Assembly (NCBI RefSeq): GCF_000716605.1
Contig: NZ_JNXE01000003.1
Location: forward strand, 248,001-312,000
Direction: 5' to 3'
Origin: Streptomyces sp. NRRL F-525
GTDB taxonomy: Bacteria > Actinomycetota > Actinomycetes > Streptomycetales > Streptomycetaceae
Length of the DNA stretch: 64,000 nt
Part shown: positions 1 to 8,297 of the stretch, piece by piece
Numbering within the stretch: the stretch's first letter is position 1
How the letters are laid out: each line of letters starts with the position of its first letter
The notes under the pieces: generated by a model
The model's database searches: none
What the model was told of the DNA's origin: nothing
Seen by the model: the letters and a program-made list of their open reading frames with translations, nothing else
Translations under genes and position numbers: made by a program

Positions 1-1880
1 AGTTCGCCGAGGAACCCGGCCCACAGCTGCGGACGGTGCTCCAACGGCACCCGGATCGCGTGCTGTTGGAGTGCCCAGCCCCAACCTCCACCTTCCAGAA
101 GGCCCGATGCCTGCCACTGCACGAAGTACCGCACCAACGACTCCGCGTCGTAGCTCTGTGCGAGGTGCCGGATCAACACGTCCCGTGCGAGCCGTTGCAG
201 GCCGGAGAGCCGCAGTCGGCCGGCCAGTTTGATCAGCACGGTCAGCGCGTCGTCGTCCCCGCGTGCGGCGAAGGAGGTCAGCCATGGCTCGTCCTGAGGC
301 CGGAAGGCCCCCGCGTAGTGGGCGTCGGGGATGCGCCGGTCGTAGGTGTCGAAGAGCCGGTCCGCTTCTGCGGGCGCATGACGCAGCGCGAGGCGGAGTG
401 CCTGGCGGTAGTACCGTGCGGCTCGGTCGAATTCCACGGCGCTCAACGTCGAGAAGTCCAGGGTGGCGGCCAGTCGGTCGGCGGCCCGGCGCCTTCGCCG
501 CCCGCCGCCGCCTCGCAGCCAGTCGGCGAGCACGGCGCCACCCCGGGTCATCGCGCCGGTCCTCCGCACGCGAGCGGGTGTCGGCGCCATCAGTGCCACC
601 GGCTCCGGTTCTTGGCGTCGTGGGACCGGAGCCTGGGCTTTTCCCGGGAAACCGGGGAACGGGGGTAGTTCGTCGTCTCCGGGGAGTTCGGCGGTGGGCG
701 GGATGAAGCCGTCGAGCCACGCCAGTCTCGTTGTCGACGCCCCTGCCCCGGCCTCCCCGACCCCCTCGAGAAGCGCCTCGCGTGCCTCTTCCACGGTGAG
801 ATCACGCAGGTCCACGGTCCGTACCAGGCCCAGCTCGGACGGCGGCTCATGGCCGTCCGTGCGCACCGGAATCACCTTGCTCACGAGTCCCTGCGCATCC
901 GCCTGCTTGGCGACCTGCCATTCTCCCTGTCCGTAGGCGGAACGCGCGTACTCGTCCGACATGACGGCCAGAATCCGGTCGGCTCCGGCCACTCCGTCCC
1001 ACAGCGGGAACGCGCGGTACTCGCTCTCCGTGCTCGGACTCGGCCGGAGCAGCACACGGCAGGCACGGCCTTCAGCCCTTCGCAGTTCCCATGCGATCCA
1101 CTCGGCCCAGTCGCGGTCGCGAGGCGCATAGGAGACGCAATAGCCGCACCGGCGCACTTCGTTGGCAAGAACCCGCAGCGTGGACATCGCGGCCCGCGCC
1201 GCGTTCCGTGCCGCAGTCCGCTGCGAACCACCCGCGTCGGCAGTGCCCTTGTGTCCGTCGGCCCGGTCGCTGATGCCTCGGACGACAAGGGCGGGCCGCC
1301 CTCCTGCGAGATGTGCCGCGTGGGCGATGCCTGCACCTTCCATCTCGATGGCCACGGCGTCGTTGTAGTTCTTCCGCAGGACCTGCCGGAGCGGGTTGTC
1401 GTCGGAAGCGTCGAGAACCACGTCGCCTGCCGCGACCGGTTTGAAGTGGATGGTGTCCAGGCGCGAACCGAGCGCCAGGCGAGCGGCCTCAAGGAGTCCA
1501 TGGTCCGCCTGCCAGCTTTCGGGCCGGGCCAACAGTCCGTCATCGGTCTGCCGTCCGCCCTGAAAAGCGTGCACCCAGGTGGCGACCACGACGTGCCCGA
1601 GCGCCACATCGGGCTTGAGACTGCCGGCGATGCCGACGAACAACATCCCGCGTGGTCGGAACATGCCCCAGGCTCGCTCCGCGATGACCGCGGCGCTGTC
1701 GCTGCCCCGGCCCACCGCGGCGATGACGATCCGCCAGGGCGTGCCCTTGAGGAATCCCTCTTCGAACAGGGTGCCGCTCTGGTGTCTGAAGGTCCGGACG
1801 CAGACGAGTTCGGCCTTCACCGCCTCGTATTCCACCTGAAGCGCGGTGAGGATGACGATGATGGCGTTGGTGTCTGGCAT
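1..1880 (-). CDS. Nucleoside phosphorylase-like (MTAN/PNP) domain fused to a TIR domain; 3' end outside window
   Basis: The frame is open from an ATG at 1880 to the left edge, about 626 codons with no stop, so the C-terminus is missing. Residues 1-235 form a PNP/MTAN-type phosphorylase domain: a GIAGS loop near 83, the family's EMEG motif at 179-182, and SDRAD at 204-208, where D205 matches the catalytic Asp of MTA/SAH nucleosidases. Residues 246-365 are a TIR domain: it opens with CVSYAPRDRDWAEW, then has an RILAVMSDEY strand and a YGQGEW segment whose E320 is the candidate NAD-glycohydrolase glutamate. A Pro/Gly-rich linker and an Arg-rich patch lead into an alpha-helical region of unknown family (about 460-626). 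TIR domains often cleave NAD+ in bacterial defence, and phosphorylase domains recur in NLR-like immune proteins. An immune role here is inference; each domain assignment is firm. Confidence 0.88.
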   Translation of the reverse strand, partial: MPDTNAIIVILTALQVEYEAVKAELVCVRTFRHQSGTLFEEGFLKGTPWRIVIAAVGRGSDSAAVIAERAWGMFRPRGMLFVGIAGSLKPDVALGHVVVATWVHAFQGGRQTDDGLLARPESWQADHGLLEAARLALGSRLDTIHFKPVAAGDVVLDASDDNPLRQVLRKNYNDAVAIEMEGAGIAHAAHLAGGRPALVVRGISDRADGHKGTADAGGSQRTAARNAARAAMSTLRVLANEVRRCGYCVSYAPRDRDWAEWIAWELRRAEGRACRVLLRPSPSTESEYRAFPLWDGVAGADRILAVMSDEYARSAYGQGEWQVAKQADAQGLVSKVIPVRTDGHEPPSELGLVRTVDLRDLTVEEAREALLEGVGEAGAGASTTRLAWLDGFIPPTAELPGDDELPPFPGFPGKAQAPVPRRQEPEPVALMAPTPARVRRTGAMTRGGAVLADWLRGGGGRRRRRAADRLAATLDFSTLSAVEFDRAARYYRQALRLALRHAPAEADRLFDTYDRRIPDAHYAGAFRPQDEPWLTSFAARGDDDALTVLIKLAGRLRLSGLQRLARDVLIRHLAQSYDAESLVRYFVQWQASGLLEGGGWGWALQQHAIRVPLEHRPQLWAGFLGE

Positions 1881-1945
1881 CGACCCGCATCCGAACGCGT
1901 AGGCACCGAGAACGAATTGCCACGGTAGAGCACCGATTCACGCGT

Positions 1946-1974
1946 TGTGACCCGTAAGCGCGAAAACCGTCACA
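1946..1974. promoter_or_regulatory. Interrupted inverted repeat upstream of the phosphorylase-TIR gene
   Basis: TGTGAC (1946-1951) and GTCACA (1969-1974) are inverted around 17 bp in the 211-bp gap upstream of the TIR gene start at 1880. The position fits an operator or promoter element for that gene. The arms are short, so this is tentative. Confidence 0.25.
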
Positions 1975-2091
1975 TCACACACAAGAGGAACGTGTCGTTC
2001 GTGTAGCCGGCCCGCGCGCTGCTCCCCTCCGACTCAGAGGACATCACCCTGTACGGCCTCCTGTCCCCGGAGACCGCCGCCCCGACGACGG

Positions 2092-3237
2092 TCAGACCCG
2101 TCGTGTAGGTGCCGCCGCCGTCGGCGGTACGGCGATCCCGCCGGCCTCCGTCCGCCAGGCGTCGGCGAGTTCGGCGGGAAAGCGCCGGCCGCTGCGGGTG
2201 AGGACGACGCCGGGGGCGAGTTCGACCTCGTCGCCGGGGCGGAAGGACCGGTCGGTCCCCGGTGCCAGGGTCTCCCACGGGCCGGGCACGCCCTTGCGGC
2301 CTGCCCCGCGCATCCGTGTCCCGTAGGTGCTGACGTCACGGACCAGGACCGTTCCGCCGCGCGCGGAGACCGCCACGTGCCGACGGCTGACCTGCGCGGC
2401 GACCTCCGGCGACAGCAGACTGTGCAGGGCGATGCCCGCCGGTCCCGGCAGCCGTCCGACGTGCGCCTCGGAACCCTCGTCGAGGGTGTAACGGGCCACG
2501 CAGGTACGGTCGATGACGACCTTGAGCTGGGCCGCGGCGGGCCTCGGCCCTTCGTCGGTCAGCGGGGTGCCGTGCAACTCGCAGGTGGGGACGCCGCGTC
2601 GCATCCGGGGCAGCAGGACGCGGTCGCCCCTGTGGATGTCGTAGAGCGTGCAACGGGGTTCCGGGCAGCGCCAGTTGCGCATGATGACCTGGGTCAGCGG
2701 GGTGCGGGCCGGACCAAGCAGGCCCTGCTTCTTGAGGGCCGCGAGTTCCATGCGGTAGGAGATCTCGGCCTCCGTGCGCACTCCCATGTCCATGGGGACG
2801 ACAGCGACCGAGCCGTCGGGGCGGGGTTCGGGTCTGAGGAACTGCCAGGTGTTCCCCTGGATCCAGGGGTGTTCGACGCGATGGTCGACGTACTGGTCGC
2901 CGGTGACGACCCGGGTGCCGGTCATCCGGGCCAGGTCCAGGATGCGTTCGTCGGCGTCGTCGACCTCCTCGACCAGCCCGTCCGCGACCCAACGGCGCAG
3001 CCTGCGCACCTCGCCCGGATCGCCGAACTCCCGGTGCCCGCCCAGCAGACTGGTGTCGGCGACCAGGTACACGGAGACGTCGGGGTCGCCGGTGAGTTCC
3101 ATCAACGCCCGCAGCACGAGCCCGAGTCGGCGCAGCGAGCGCGGCCCCCTGGGGCCGATGGAGGCCTGGCGTACGACGTTGGAGAGTTCCAGCAGATAGT
3201 CGGCGCCCTCCGCCGAAGGGGTCAGATGATGTTCCAT
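2092..3237 (-). CDS. PIN-like, Zn-ribbon and FHA domain protein
   Basis: About 381 aa. I chose the ATG at 3237 because a GAGG lies 7 nt upstream; a GTG at 3243 is also in frame. Residues about 55-135 resemble PIN/NYN-type RNases (VADTSLL, then DADERILDLA and TGDQYVDH, with spaced acidic residues). A probable zinc site follows (C-x4-C near 191-196, then CELH near 219). The C-terminus, about 253-355, is an FHA domain with the hallmark SRRH and STYGT motifs that bind phosphothreonine. The gene is divergent from a Ser/Thr kinase, so a kinase-FHA partnership is likely. Whether the PIN-like part is an active nuclease cannot be told from sequence alone. Confidence 0.8.
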   Translation of the reverse strand: MEHHLTPSAEGADYLLELSNVVRQASIGPRGPRSLRRLGLVLRALMELTGDPDVSVYLVADTSLLGGHREFGDPGEVRRLRRWVADGLVEEVDDADERILDLARMTGTRVVTGDQYVDHRVEHPWIQGNTWQFLRPEPRPDGSVAVVPMDMGVRTEAEISYRMELAALKKQGLLGPARTPLTQVIMRNWRCPEPRCTLYDIHRGDRVLLPRMRRGVPTCELHGTPLTDEGPRPAAAQLKVVIDRTCVARYTLDEGSEAHVGRLPGPAGIALHSLLSPEVAAQVSRRHVAVSARGGTVLVRDVSTYGTRMRGAGRKGVPGPWETLAPGTDRSFRPGDEVELAPGVVLTRSGRRFPAELADAWRTEAGGIAVPPTAAAPTRRV

Positions 3238-3272
3238 GCGCACGCCTCACAGTCCGACGGGACCTGCCAACT

Positions 3273-3310
3273 CCCTTGATTCTCCTCGCTCTTCGCCCAT
3301 TTCCCTTGAT
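3273..3310. promoter_or_regulatory. Direct repeats in the kinase/FHA divergent promoter region
   Basis: CCCTTGAT occurs at 3273-3280 and again at 3303-3310, start-to-start 30 bp, about three helical turns. Both lie in the 144-bp gap between the divergent FHA-protein and kinase genes. A TACGAT sequence at 3347-3352 could be a -10 box for the kinase. Possible shared operator; no binding protein can be named. Confidence 0.3.
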
Positions 3311-3381
3311 CCCCTCGAATACTTCCCGATGACCGGCTCGCGCCGGTACGATCACACGCCTGGCGAGGGGGGCCGAACATC

Positions 3382-5190
3382 GTGAACAACGCTGGAAACG
3401 CTGACCACTTGAGACCTCTGGGCCCCGACGACCCGCGGGACGTGGCCGGTTACCGGCTGCTCGCCCGGATCGGCGAGGGCGGCATGGGTTCCGTCTACCT
3501 CTCCCGTACGCGCGGCAACCAGCCGGTCGCCCTGAAGGTGATCCGCCGGGAGTACGCAGAGGACGAGGAGTTCCGCCGCCGCTTCGAGCAGGAGGCGGCC
3601 GCCGCCCGCCGCGTGCAGGGCTATCACATCGTCCCGGTCGTCGACCACGACACCACCGGGCCACAGCCCTGGCTCGCCACCGTCTACGTCCCCGGCCTCG
3701 CCCTGGACAGGGTCCTCGCCCTGCACGGGACGCTCCCGCTGCCCACGGTGCTCCAGTTGACCGGCTGCGCGGCGGAGGCACTGCACGCCGTGCACAAGGC
3801 CGGGGTGATCCACCGGGACATGAAGCCGAGCAACATCCTCATCGGTTCCGACGGTCCCTGGATCATCGACTTCGGCATCGCGCGGGCCGCCGACGCCACT
3901 CAACTCACCCGCAGCGGCGGGCTCATCGGCACCCCGCAGTTCATGTCGCCGGAGCACGCGAACGGGCAGGAACAGACCCCGGCCGCCGACATCTTCTCCC
4001 TCGGCCTGATCGCCGCCGTGGCCGCGACCGGCCGCCACCCGTACGGCGACTCCGGGGCCATCACGCTGGCCACGAAGATCGCCAACACCGAGTTTCGCCC
4101 GCCGGACCTCACGTCGTATCCCGAACCGGTGCGCACGGTCCTCGAACGCACCCTGGCAGCCGATCCGGCCGCCAGGCCCTCACCCTCCGAACTGGCCGCC
4201 CTGTGCGAGGAGTTGGCCGAGCGGCCGTTGCGGGACTTCACCGGCTGGTTGCCGGCGCCCGTCGCGGCGGACATCGCCCGGCAGGAGCAACTCGCGAGCG
4301 AACAGGGGGCGTTGGAGGGTGGCGGGGATCCCGCGGGTGCCTCCGCGGAGGCCGACGTGTCCGCGGGTTCGGGTGACTCCGCAGGAGCGGCGGGTGCGAC
4401 GACCGTACCTCCCGGCGGCGGGTCTCGCGGTGCCGTGCCGCCCAACTCCCCGACGCCCGACGGGTATACGCCCACCCAGACGCCCGCCCACGCCCCGGGG
4501 CCCGACCAGCCGACGCAGCCCGCCTCCGGTCCGGCGCCTTCCTCGCCGCCCCCGGCCACGGCAGCGGCCCGCAGCCGGACCCCCCTGGTGGTCGGCGCCG
4601 CCGCCCTGGCCGTCGTAGTCGTAGCCACCGCCGCCTGGGTCTTCACCCGCGACGACGGCAAGGACACCTCGGCGCAAGGAAGTAGCGGCGGACAGACCAC
4701 CTCGTCGTCACCCACCGGCGCCTCCGCATCAGCCGGCGCGAGCGGGACGCCGAGCGGCTACACCGCCGTCTTCACGGCCAAACCCCTCACCCTGCGCGCC
4801 CAGTTCACGACGGGCCGCAGCTCGTACACCAACGTCGACCTGGACTCGCCGCGGATCGACACCCACGCTTCCAGCTCGACGACCGGAGCCGAGTTGCAGT
4901 ACGCGGAGTGGGGCACCGCCCACACGCTGAACCTCGTGACGACCACGGGAAAGAGCGCGGGTCCCACCCCTGAGCAGTGTGCCGAGGGCGCGGCGGCGAA
5001 CGCGCTGCCCTCCCAACTCGCCGACGCCGACCAGGGCAAGGAGCTGACCAAGGGCACGCTGCTGTGCACCGTCACCGACGAGAAGAACCTGGCGATGCTC
5101 AAGATCAAGGACGTCGTCGTCCAGAAGGACGCGTCGGGCATCGAGGCCCGCGACTACGTCACCGAGCTGACCCTCTGGAAGACGGACTGA
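3382..5190 (+). CDS. Membrane-anchored Ser/Thr protein kinase (PknB-like catalytic domain)
   Basis: 602 aa from a GTG start. Residues about 22-285 form a complete Hanks-type kinase domain: P-loop IGEGGMGSVY (30-39), ATP-anchoring K52, catalytic HRDMKPSN (144-151), DFG (163-165) and SPE (189-191). A Pro/Ala/Gly-rich linker (about 310-398) leads to one transmembrane helix (about 400-422) and a secreted domain of about 170 aa without PASTA repeats. The topology is cytoplasmic kinase, outside sensor. The FHA protein on the opposite strand is its probable partner. The external domain is unlike any family I recognise, so the ligand is unknown. Confidence 0.93.
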   Translation: MNNAGNADHLRPLGPDDPRDVAGYRLLARIGEGGMGSVYLSRTRGNQPVALKVIRREYAEDEEFRRRFEQEAAAARRVQGYHIVPVVDHDTTGPQPWLATVYVPGLALDRVLALHGTLPLPTVLQLTGCAAEALHAVHKAGVIHRDMKPSNILIGSDGPWIIDFGIARAADATQLTRSGGLIGTPQFMSPEHANGQEQTPAADIFSLGLIAAVAATGRHPYGDSGAITLATKIANTEFRPPDLTSYPEPVRTVLERTLAADPAARPSPSELAALCEELAERPLRDFTGWLPAPVAADIARQEQLASEQGALEGGGDPAGASAEADVSAGSGDSAGAAGATTVPPGGGSRGAVPPNSPTPDGYTPTQTPAHAPGPDQPTQPASGPAPSSPPPATAAARSRTPLVVGAAALAVVVVATAAWVFTRDDGKDTSAQGSSGGQTTSSSPTGASASAGASGTPSGYTAVFTAKPLTLRAQFTTGRSSYTNVDLDSPRIDTHASSSTTGAELQYAEWGTAHTLNLVTTTGKSAGPTPEQCAEGAAANALPSQLADADQGKELTKGTLLCTVTDEKNLAMLKIKDVVVQKDASGIEARDYVTELTLWKTD

Positions 5191-5256
5191 GAGTCGGGTC
5201 CAGCAGCGGCTCACCGGTCTCGCGGGCGGCCCCTTCCGCTCGATTACCCTTCCGCC

Positions 5257-6042
5257 ATGACCAGCAACGGAAGCCGCCCGCGCGATCACTCGGTGCAGTC
5301 CGTCGACCGGGCGGTGTCGATCCTCCAGGTGCTGGCCACGCGGGGCCCCAGCGGCGTGACCGAGATCGCCGAGGAGCTGGGTGTCCACAAGTCGACCGTG
5401 TTCCGGCTGCTGGCGACGCTGGAGTCACGGGGTCTGGTCGAGCAGGACACCGAGCGCGGGCGGTACCGCATCGGGTACACGATGGTCGAACTCGCGGCCG
5501 GGGCGAGCACGGTGAGCGATCTGTCCCTGCTGAGCCGTCCCGTCTGCCAGGAACTGGCCGCGGCCGTCGGGGACACCGTGAACGTGGCGATCCACGACGG
5601 GCACGACGTGATCAGCATCGACCAGGCGATCGGCGCGGCGGCGATCACGAGCATCGACTGGGTCGGCAGGCGCACCCCGATGCACGCCACCGGCGCGGGC
5701 AAGCTCTTCATGGCGCACATGTCCCCCGACCGGGTCGCGGAGATCCTCGCGCGCGGGGTGGAGAAGTACACCCCGTACACCATCGTCGACCCGGCGCCCC
5801 TCGCGGCCGCGCTGGAGGCGATCCGCGAGCGGGGCTACGCCACCACCAGCGAGGAGCACGAGATCGGGCTGGCCGTCATCGCCGCCCCGATCCGTGCCCT
5901 GGACGGCAAGGTCATCGCGGCCGTGACCCTGTCGGGGCCGACCTTCCGCATCAACGAGGACACCGTGCCCGGTCTCGCGGAACAGGTGCTGGCGGCCGCC
6001 GCGAAGATCTCCTGGCGCCGGGGGCACGTGAAACGCGGATGA
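5257..6042 (+). CDS. IclR-family transcriptional regulator
   Basis: 261 aa. The N-terminal winged helix-turn-helix (about 12-75) contains SVDRAVSILQVLA and HKSTVFRLLATLE, typical of IclR. The rest is the IclR effector-binding domain, with the ATGAGKLFMA segment near 146-155 that is conserved in the family. It lies 133 bp upstream of, and in the same direction as, a demethylation operon. A tandem palindrome sits in that gap, so it is the obvious local regulator. IclR proteins usually bind small aromatic or aliphatic metabolites; here a betaine or its product is inferred. Confidence 0.92.
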   Translation: MTSNGSRPRDHSVQSVDRAVSILQVLATRGPSGVTEIAEELGVHKSTVFRLLATLESRGLVEQDTERGRYRIGYTMVELAAGASTVSDLSLLSRPVCQELAAAVGDTVNVAIHDGHDVISIDQAIGAAAITSIDWVGRRTPMHATGAGKLFMAHMSPDRVAEILARGVEKYTPYTIVDPAPLAAALEAIRERGYATTSEEHEIGLAVIAAPIRALDGKVIAAVTLSGPTFRINEDTVPGLAEQVLAAAAKISWRRGHVKRG

Positions 6043-6109
6043 GCGCCGCGCGCACGGCGAGTTAACACGGCGGGCTCTTGACGGGTGGGGATTCCCAGCT
6101 CCACCATTT

Positions 6110-6144
6110 GTTTCGTATCGCGGAGCTGTTTCGCATAGCGAAAC
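6110..6144. promoter_or_regulatory. Tandem IclR-type operator upstream of the demethylation operon
   Basis: GTTTCGCATAGCGAAAC (6128-6144) is a perfect palindrome with 7-bp arms and a 3-bp spacer. An imperfect copy, GTTTCGTATCGCGGAGC, lies at 6110-6126, so copy starts are 18 bp apart. The site is 31 bp upstream of the GTG of the first operon gene and just downstream of an iclR gene. Arms of the TTTCG/CGAAA type are common in IclR operators. It probably overlaps the promoter, which would suit repression. Confidence 0.65.
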
Positions 6145-6175
6145 CATCCGCCCGGAGCTTTCCCGAGGAGCTGCC

Positions 6176-8248
6176 GTGCCCTCACTCGCCGCTGTGCCCT
6201 CACACGTCCTGGATCCCCTGCTCCAGCCCTTCCGGCTCAAGCACCTCACCCTGCGCAACCGGGTGGTCAGCACCTCCCACGAACCGGCGTTCGGCGAGGA
6301 CGGCCTGCCCAAGGACCGCTACCGGGCCTACCACGTGGAGAAGGCGCGGGGCGGGGTCGGCCTCACGATGATCGGCGGCTCGGCGGTGGTCTCGCCCGAC
6401 AGCCCGCCGGCCTTCGGCAACCTGCTCCTGTACCGCGACGACATCGTGCCGTGGCTGCGCCGACTCACCGACGACGTGCACGAGGCCGGGGCCGCGGTGA
6501 TGTGCCAGGTCACCCATCTCGGGCGCCGCACAAGCAACTTCACCGGCGACTGGCTCCCGGTGGTGTCCGCCTCGGCGCTGCGCGAACCCGCGCACCGCGC
6601 CTTCCCCAAGGCCGCCGAGCCCTGGGACCTGGACCGGATCGTCGCCGACTACGCGGCCGCGGCGGTCCGTTGCCAGGAGGGCGGCCTCGACGGCATCGAA
6701 CTCGAGGCGTACGGCCACCTGTTGGACAGTTTCCTGTCCCCCGCGACCAACCTCCGCGACGACGAGTGGGGCGGCGGCCTGGCCAACCGGATGGCGTTTC
6801 CGCGCCGGGTGATCCGTGCCGTCCGCGAGGCCGTCGGCCCGGACTTCGTCGTCGGCATCCGGATGTCGCTCGACGAGGCACGCCCCGGCGGCCTCACTCG
6901 CGAGGAGGCACTCGCCGCCGCCGAGCAGTACACCGCCGACGGCGTCGACTTCCTCAGCGTCATCCACGGCTCCATCGAGAGCGACGCCTCCCTGGCGAAG
7001 GCCATCCCGTCCATCGGCACCCCCCTCGGGCCGTACCTGGACTTCACCGGCGAGATCAAGCGGCGCCTCTCCGTCCCGGTGATGCACGCGGCCCGCATAG
7101 CCGACGTCGCCACCGCGCGGCACGCCCTGCGCGAAGGGCTGCTCGACCTGGTCGGCATGACCCGCGCGCAGATCGCCGATCCCCACCTGGTCGCCAAGGT
7201 GGCGGCAGGCCAGGAGGACCGCATCCGGCCCTGCGTCGGGGCGAGTTACTGCCTCGACGCGATCTACGACTCCGGCGACACCAAGTGCATCCACAACCCG
7301 GCGGTCGGCCGCGAACTCCAGGTACCGCACCTCATCACCGCCACAATCGGCCGCCGCAGAAGGGCAGTTGTCGTCGGCGGGGGCCCGGCCGGACTGGAAG
7401 CGGCGCGCGTGCTCGGCGAACGCGGCCACGACGTCGTCCTGTTCGAGGCGGCCGACCGGCCCGGCGGGCAGATCAGGCTCGCCGCGTCGAACCCGCGCCG
7501 GGCCGACCTGATCCAGATCGTCGACTGGCGCCTCGCCGAGTGCAAACACCTCGGCGTCGACCTGCGCCTGGGCACCTACGCCGAGGCCGACGACATCCTC
7601 GCCGAACACCCCGACCTGGTGATAGTCGCCACCGGCGGCCTCCCCAACCGCAGCTTCCTCACCGCCGGCGAGGACCTGGTCTCCGACACCTGGGACGTGA
7701 TGACGGGCTCACTGCGCCGACCGCGCGGCGAGATCCTCGTCTACGACGACCACGGCGGCTACCCGGCGATGGACGCCGTGGAGGTGCTCACCGCGCTGCC
7801 CGGCGTCCGGATCGAGTACGTCACCCCGGAGCGCACCCTCGCCCCCGACGTCGGCAGCATGAACTCCCCTGCCTACCTAAGGGCGTTCACGAAACACGAC
7901 GTCACCACCACGCTCGCCCGGCGGCTGCGCTCCGTGCGCCGGACCGGGGACGGGCGGCTCACCGCGACCCTCTACAGCGAGTACACCGAGACGGAGACTG
8001 AGCGGACCGTGGACCACGTGATCGTGGAGCACGGGACCCTGCCGAACGACGAGCTGTACGTCGGACTCCTCCCCGGCTCGACCAACCTCGGCGAGGTCGA
8101 CCACCGCGCCCTGCTGGCGTACGAGGAGCAGTCGGTGGTCCGCAACGAGGCGGGCGACTACCAGCTGTTCCGCATCGGCGACGCGGTGGCCGCCCGCACC
8201 GTGCACGCCGCGGTCTACGACGCGCTGCGGCTGTGTCTGCCGGTCTGA
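6176..8248 (+). CDS. DgcA/StcD-like NADH:flavin oxidoreductase (N-demethylase subunit)
   Basis: 690 aa; GTG start preceded by GAGGAG. The N-terminal half is an OYE/trimethylamine dehydrogenase-type FMN TIM barrel. The C-terminal half has dinucleotide-binding folds, with VVVGGGPAGLEAARVLG near 396-412. The Cys cluster region has C353, C359 and C371, but the position of the second TMADH cluster Cys is A356, so a standard [4Fe-4S] ligand set is incomplete. The architecture and the Rieske neighbour match dimethylglycine demethylase DgcA and N-methylproline demethylase StcD. It probably removes an N-methyl group as formaldehyde (or to folate) from the product of the Rieske enzyme. The substrate, dimethylglycine or N-methylproline or another, is inferred. 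Confidence 0.82.
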   Translation: MPSLAAVPSHVLDPLLQPFRLKHLTLRNRVVSTSHEPAFGEDGLPKDRYRAYHVEKARGGVGLTMIGGSAVVSPDSPPAFGNLLLYRDDIVPWLRRLTDDVHEAGAAVMCQVTHLGRRTSNFTGDWLPVVSASALREPAHRAFPKAAEPWDLDRIVADYAAAAVRCQEGGLDGIELEAYGHLLDSFLSPATNLRDDEWGGGLANRMAFPRRVIRAVREAVGPDFVVGIRMSLDEARPGGLTREEALAAAEQYTADGVDFLSVIHGSIESDASLAKAIPSIGTPLGPYLDFTGEIKRRLSVPVMHAARIADVATARHALREGLLDLVGMTRAQIADPHLVAKVAAGQEDRIRPCVGASYCLDAIYDSGDTKCIHNPAVGRELQVPHLITATIGRRRRAVVVGGGPAGLEAARVLGERGHDVVLFEAADRPGGQIRLAASNPRRADLIQIVDWRLAECKHLGVDLRLGTYAEADDILAEHPDLVIVATGGLPNRSFLTAGEDLVSDTWDVMTGSLRRPRGEILVYDDHGGYPAMDAVEVLTALPGVRIEYVTPERTLAPDVGSMNSPAYLRAFTKHDVTTTLARRLRSVRRTGDGRLTATLYSEYTETETERTVDHVIVEHGTLPNDELYVGLLPGSTNLGEVDHRALLAYEEQSVVRNEAGDYQLFRIGDAVAARTVHAAVYDALRLCLPV

Positions 8249-8297
8249 GCGTCACCCCGTCTGCACGTCAACTCCCCCGTCGTACCGGAGAGATGAG

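Noticed and set aside
849..1928. A long plus-strand reading frame (359 codons) opposite the TIR gene
   Set aside because: Its product has no domain, while the opposite strand reads as phosphorylase plus TIR motifs; it is an antisense shadow typical of high-GC DNA.
2336..3781. A 481-codon minus-strand frame across the FHA and kinase genes
   Set aside because: Arg/Pro/Gly-rich translation with no motifs, overlapping two confident genes in other frames.
6200..7609. A 469-codon minus-strand frame inside the DgcA-like gene
   Set aside because: Asp/Val/Gly-rich antisense product, no family features; the plus strand carries clear flavoenzyme motifs.
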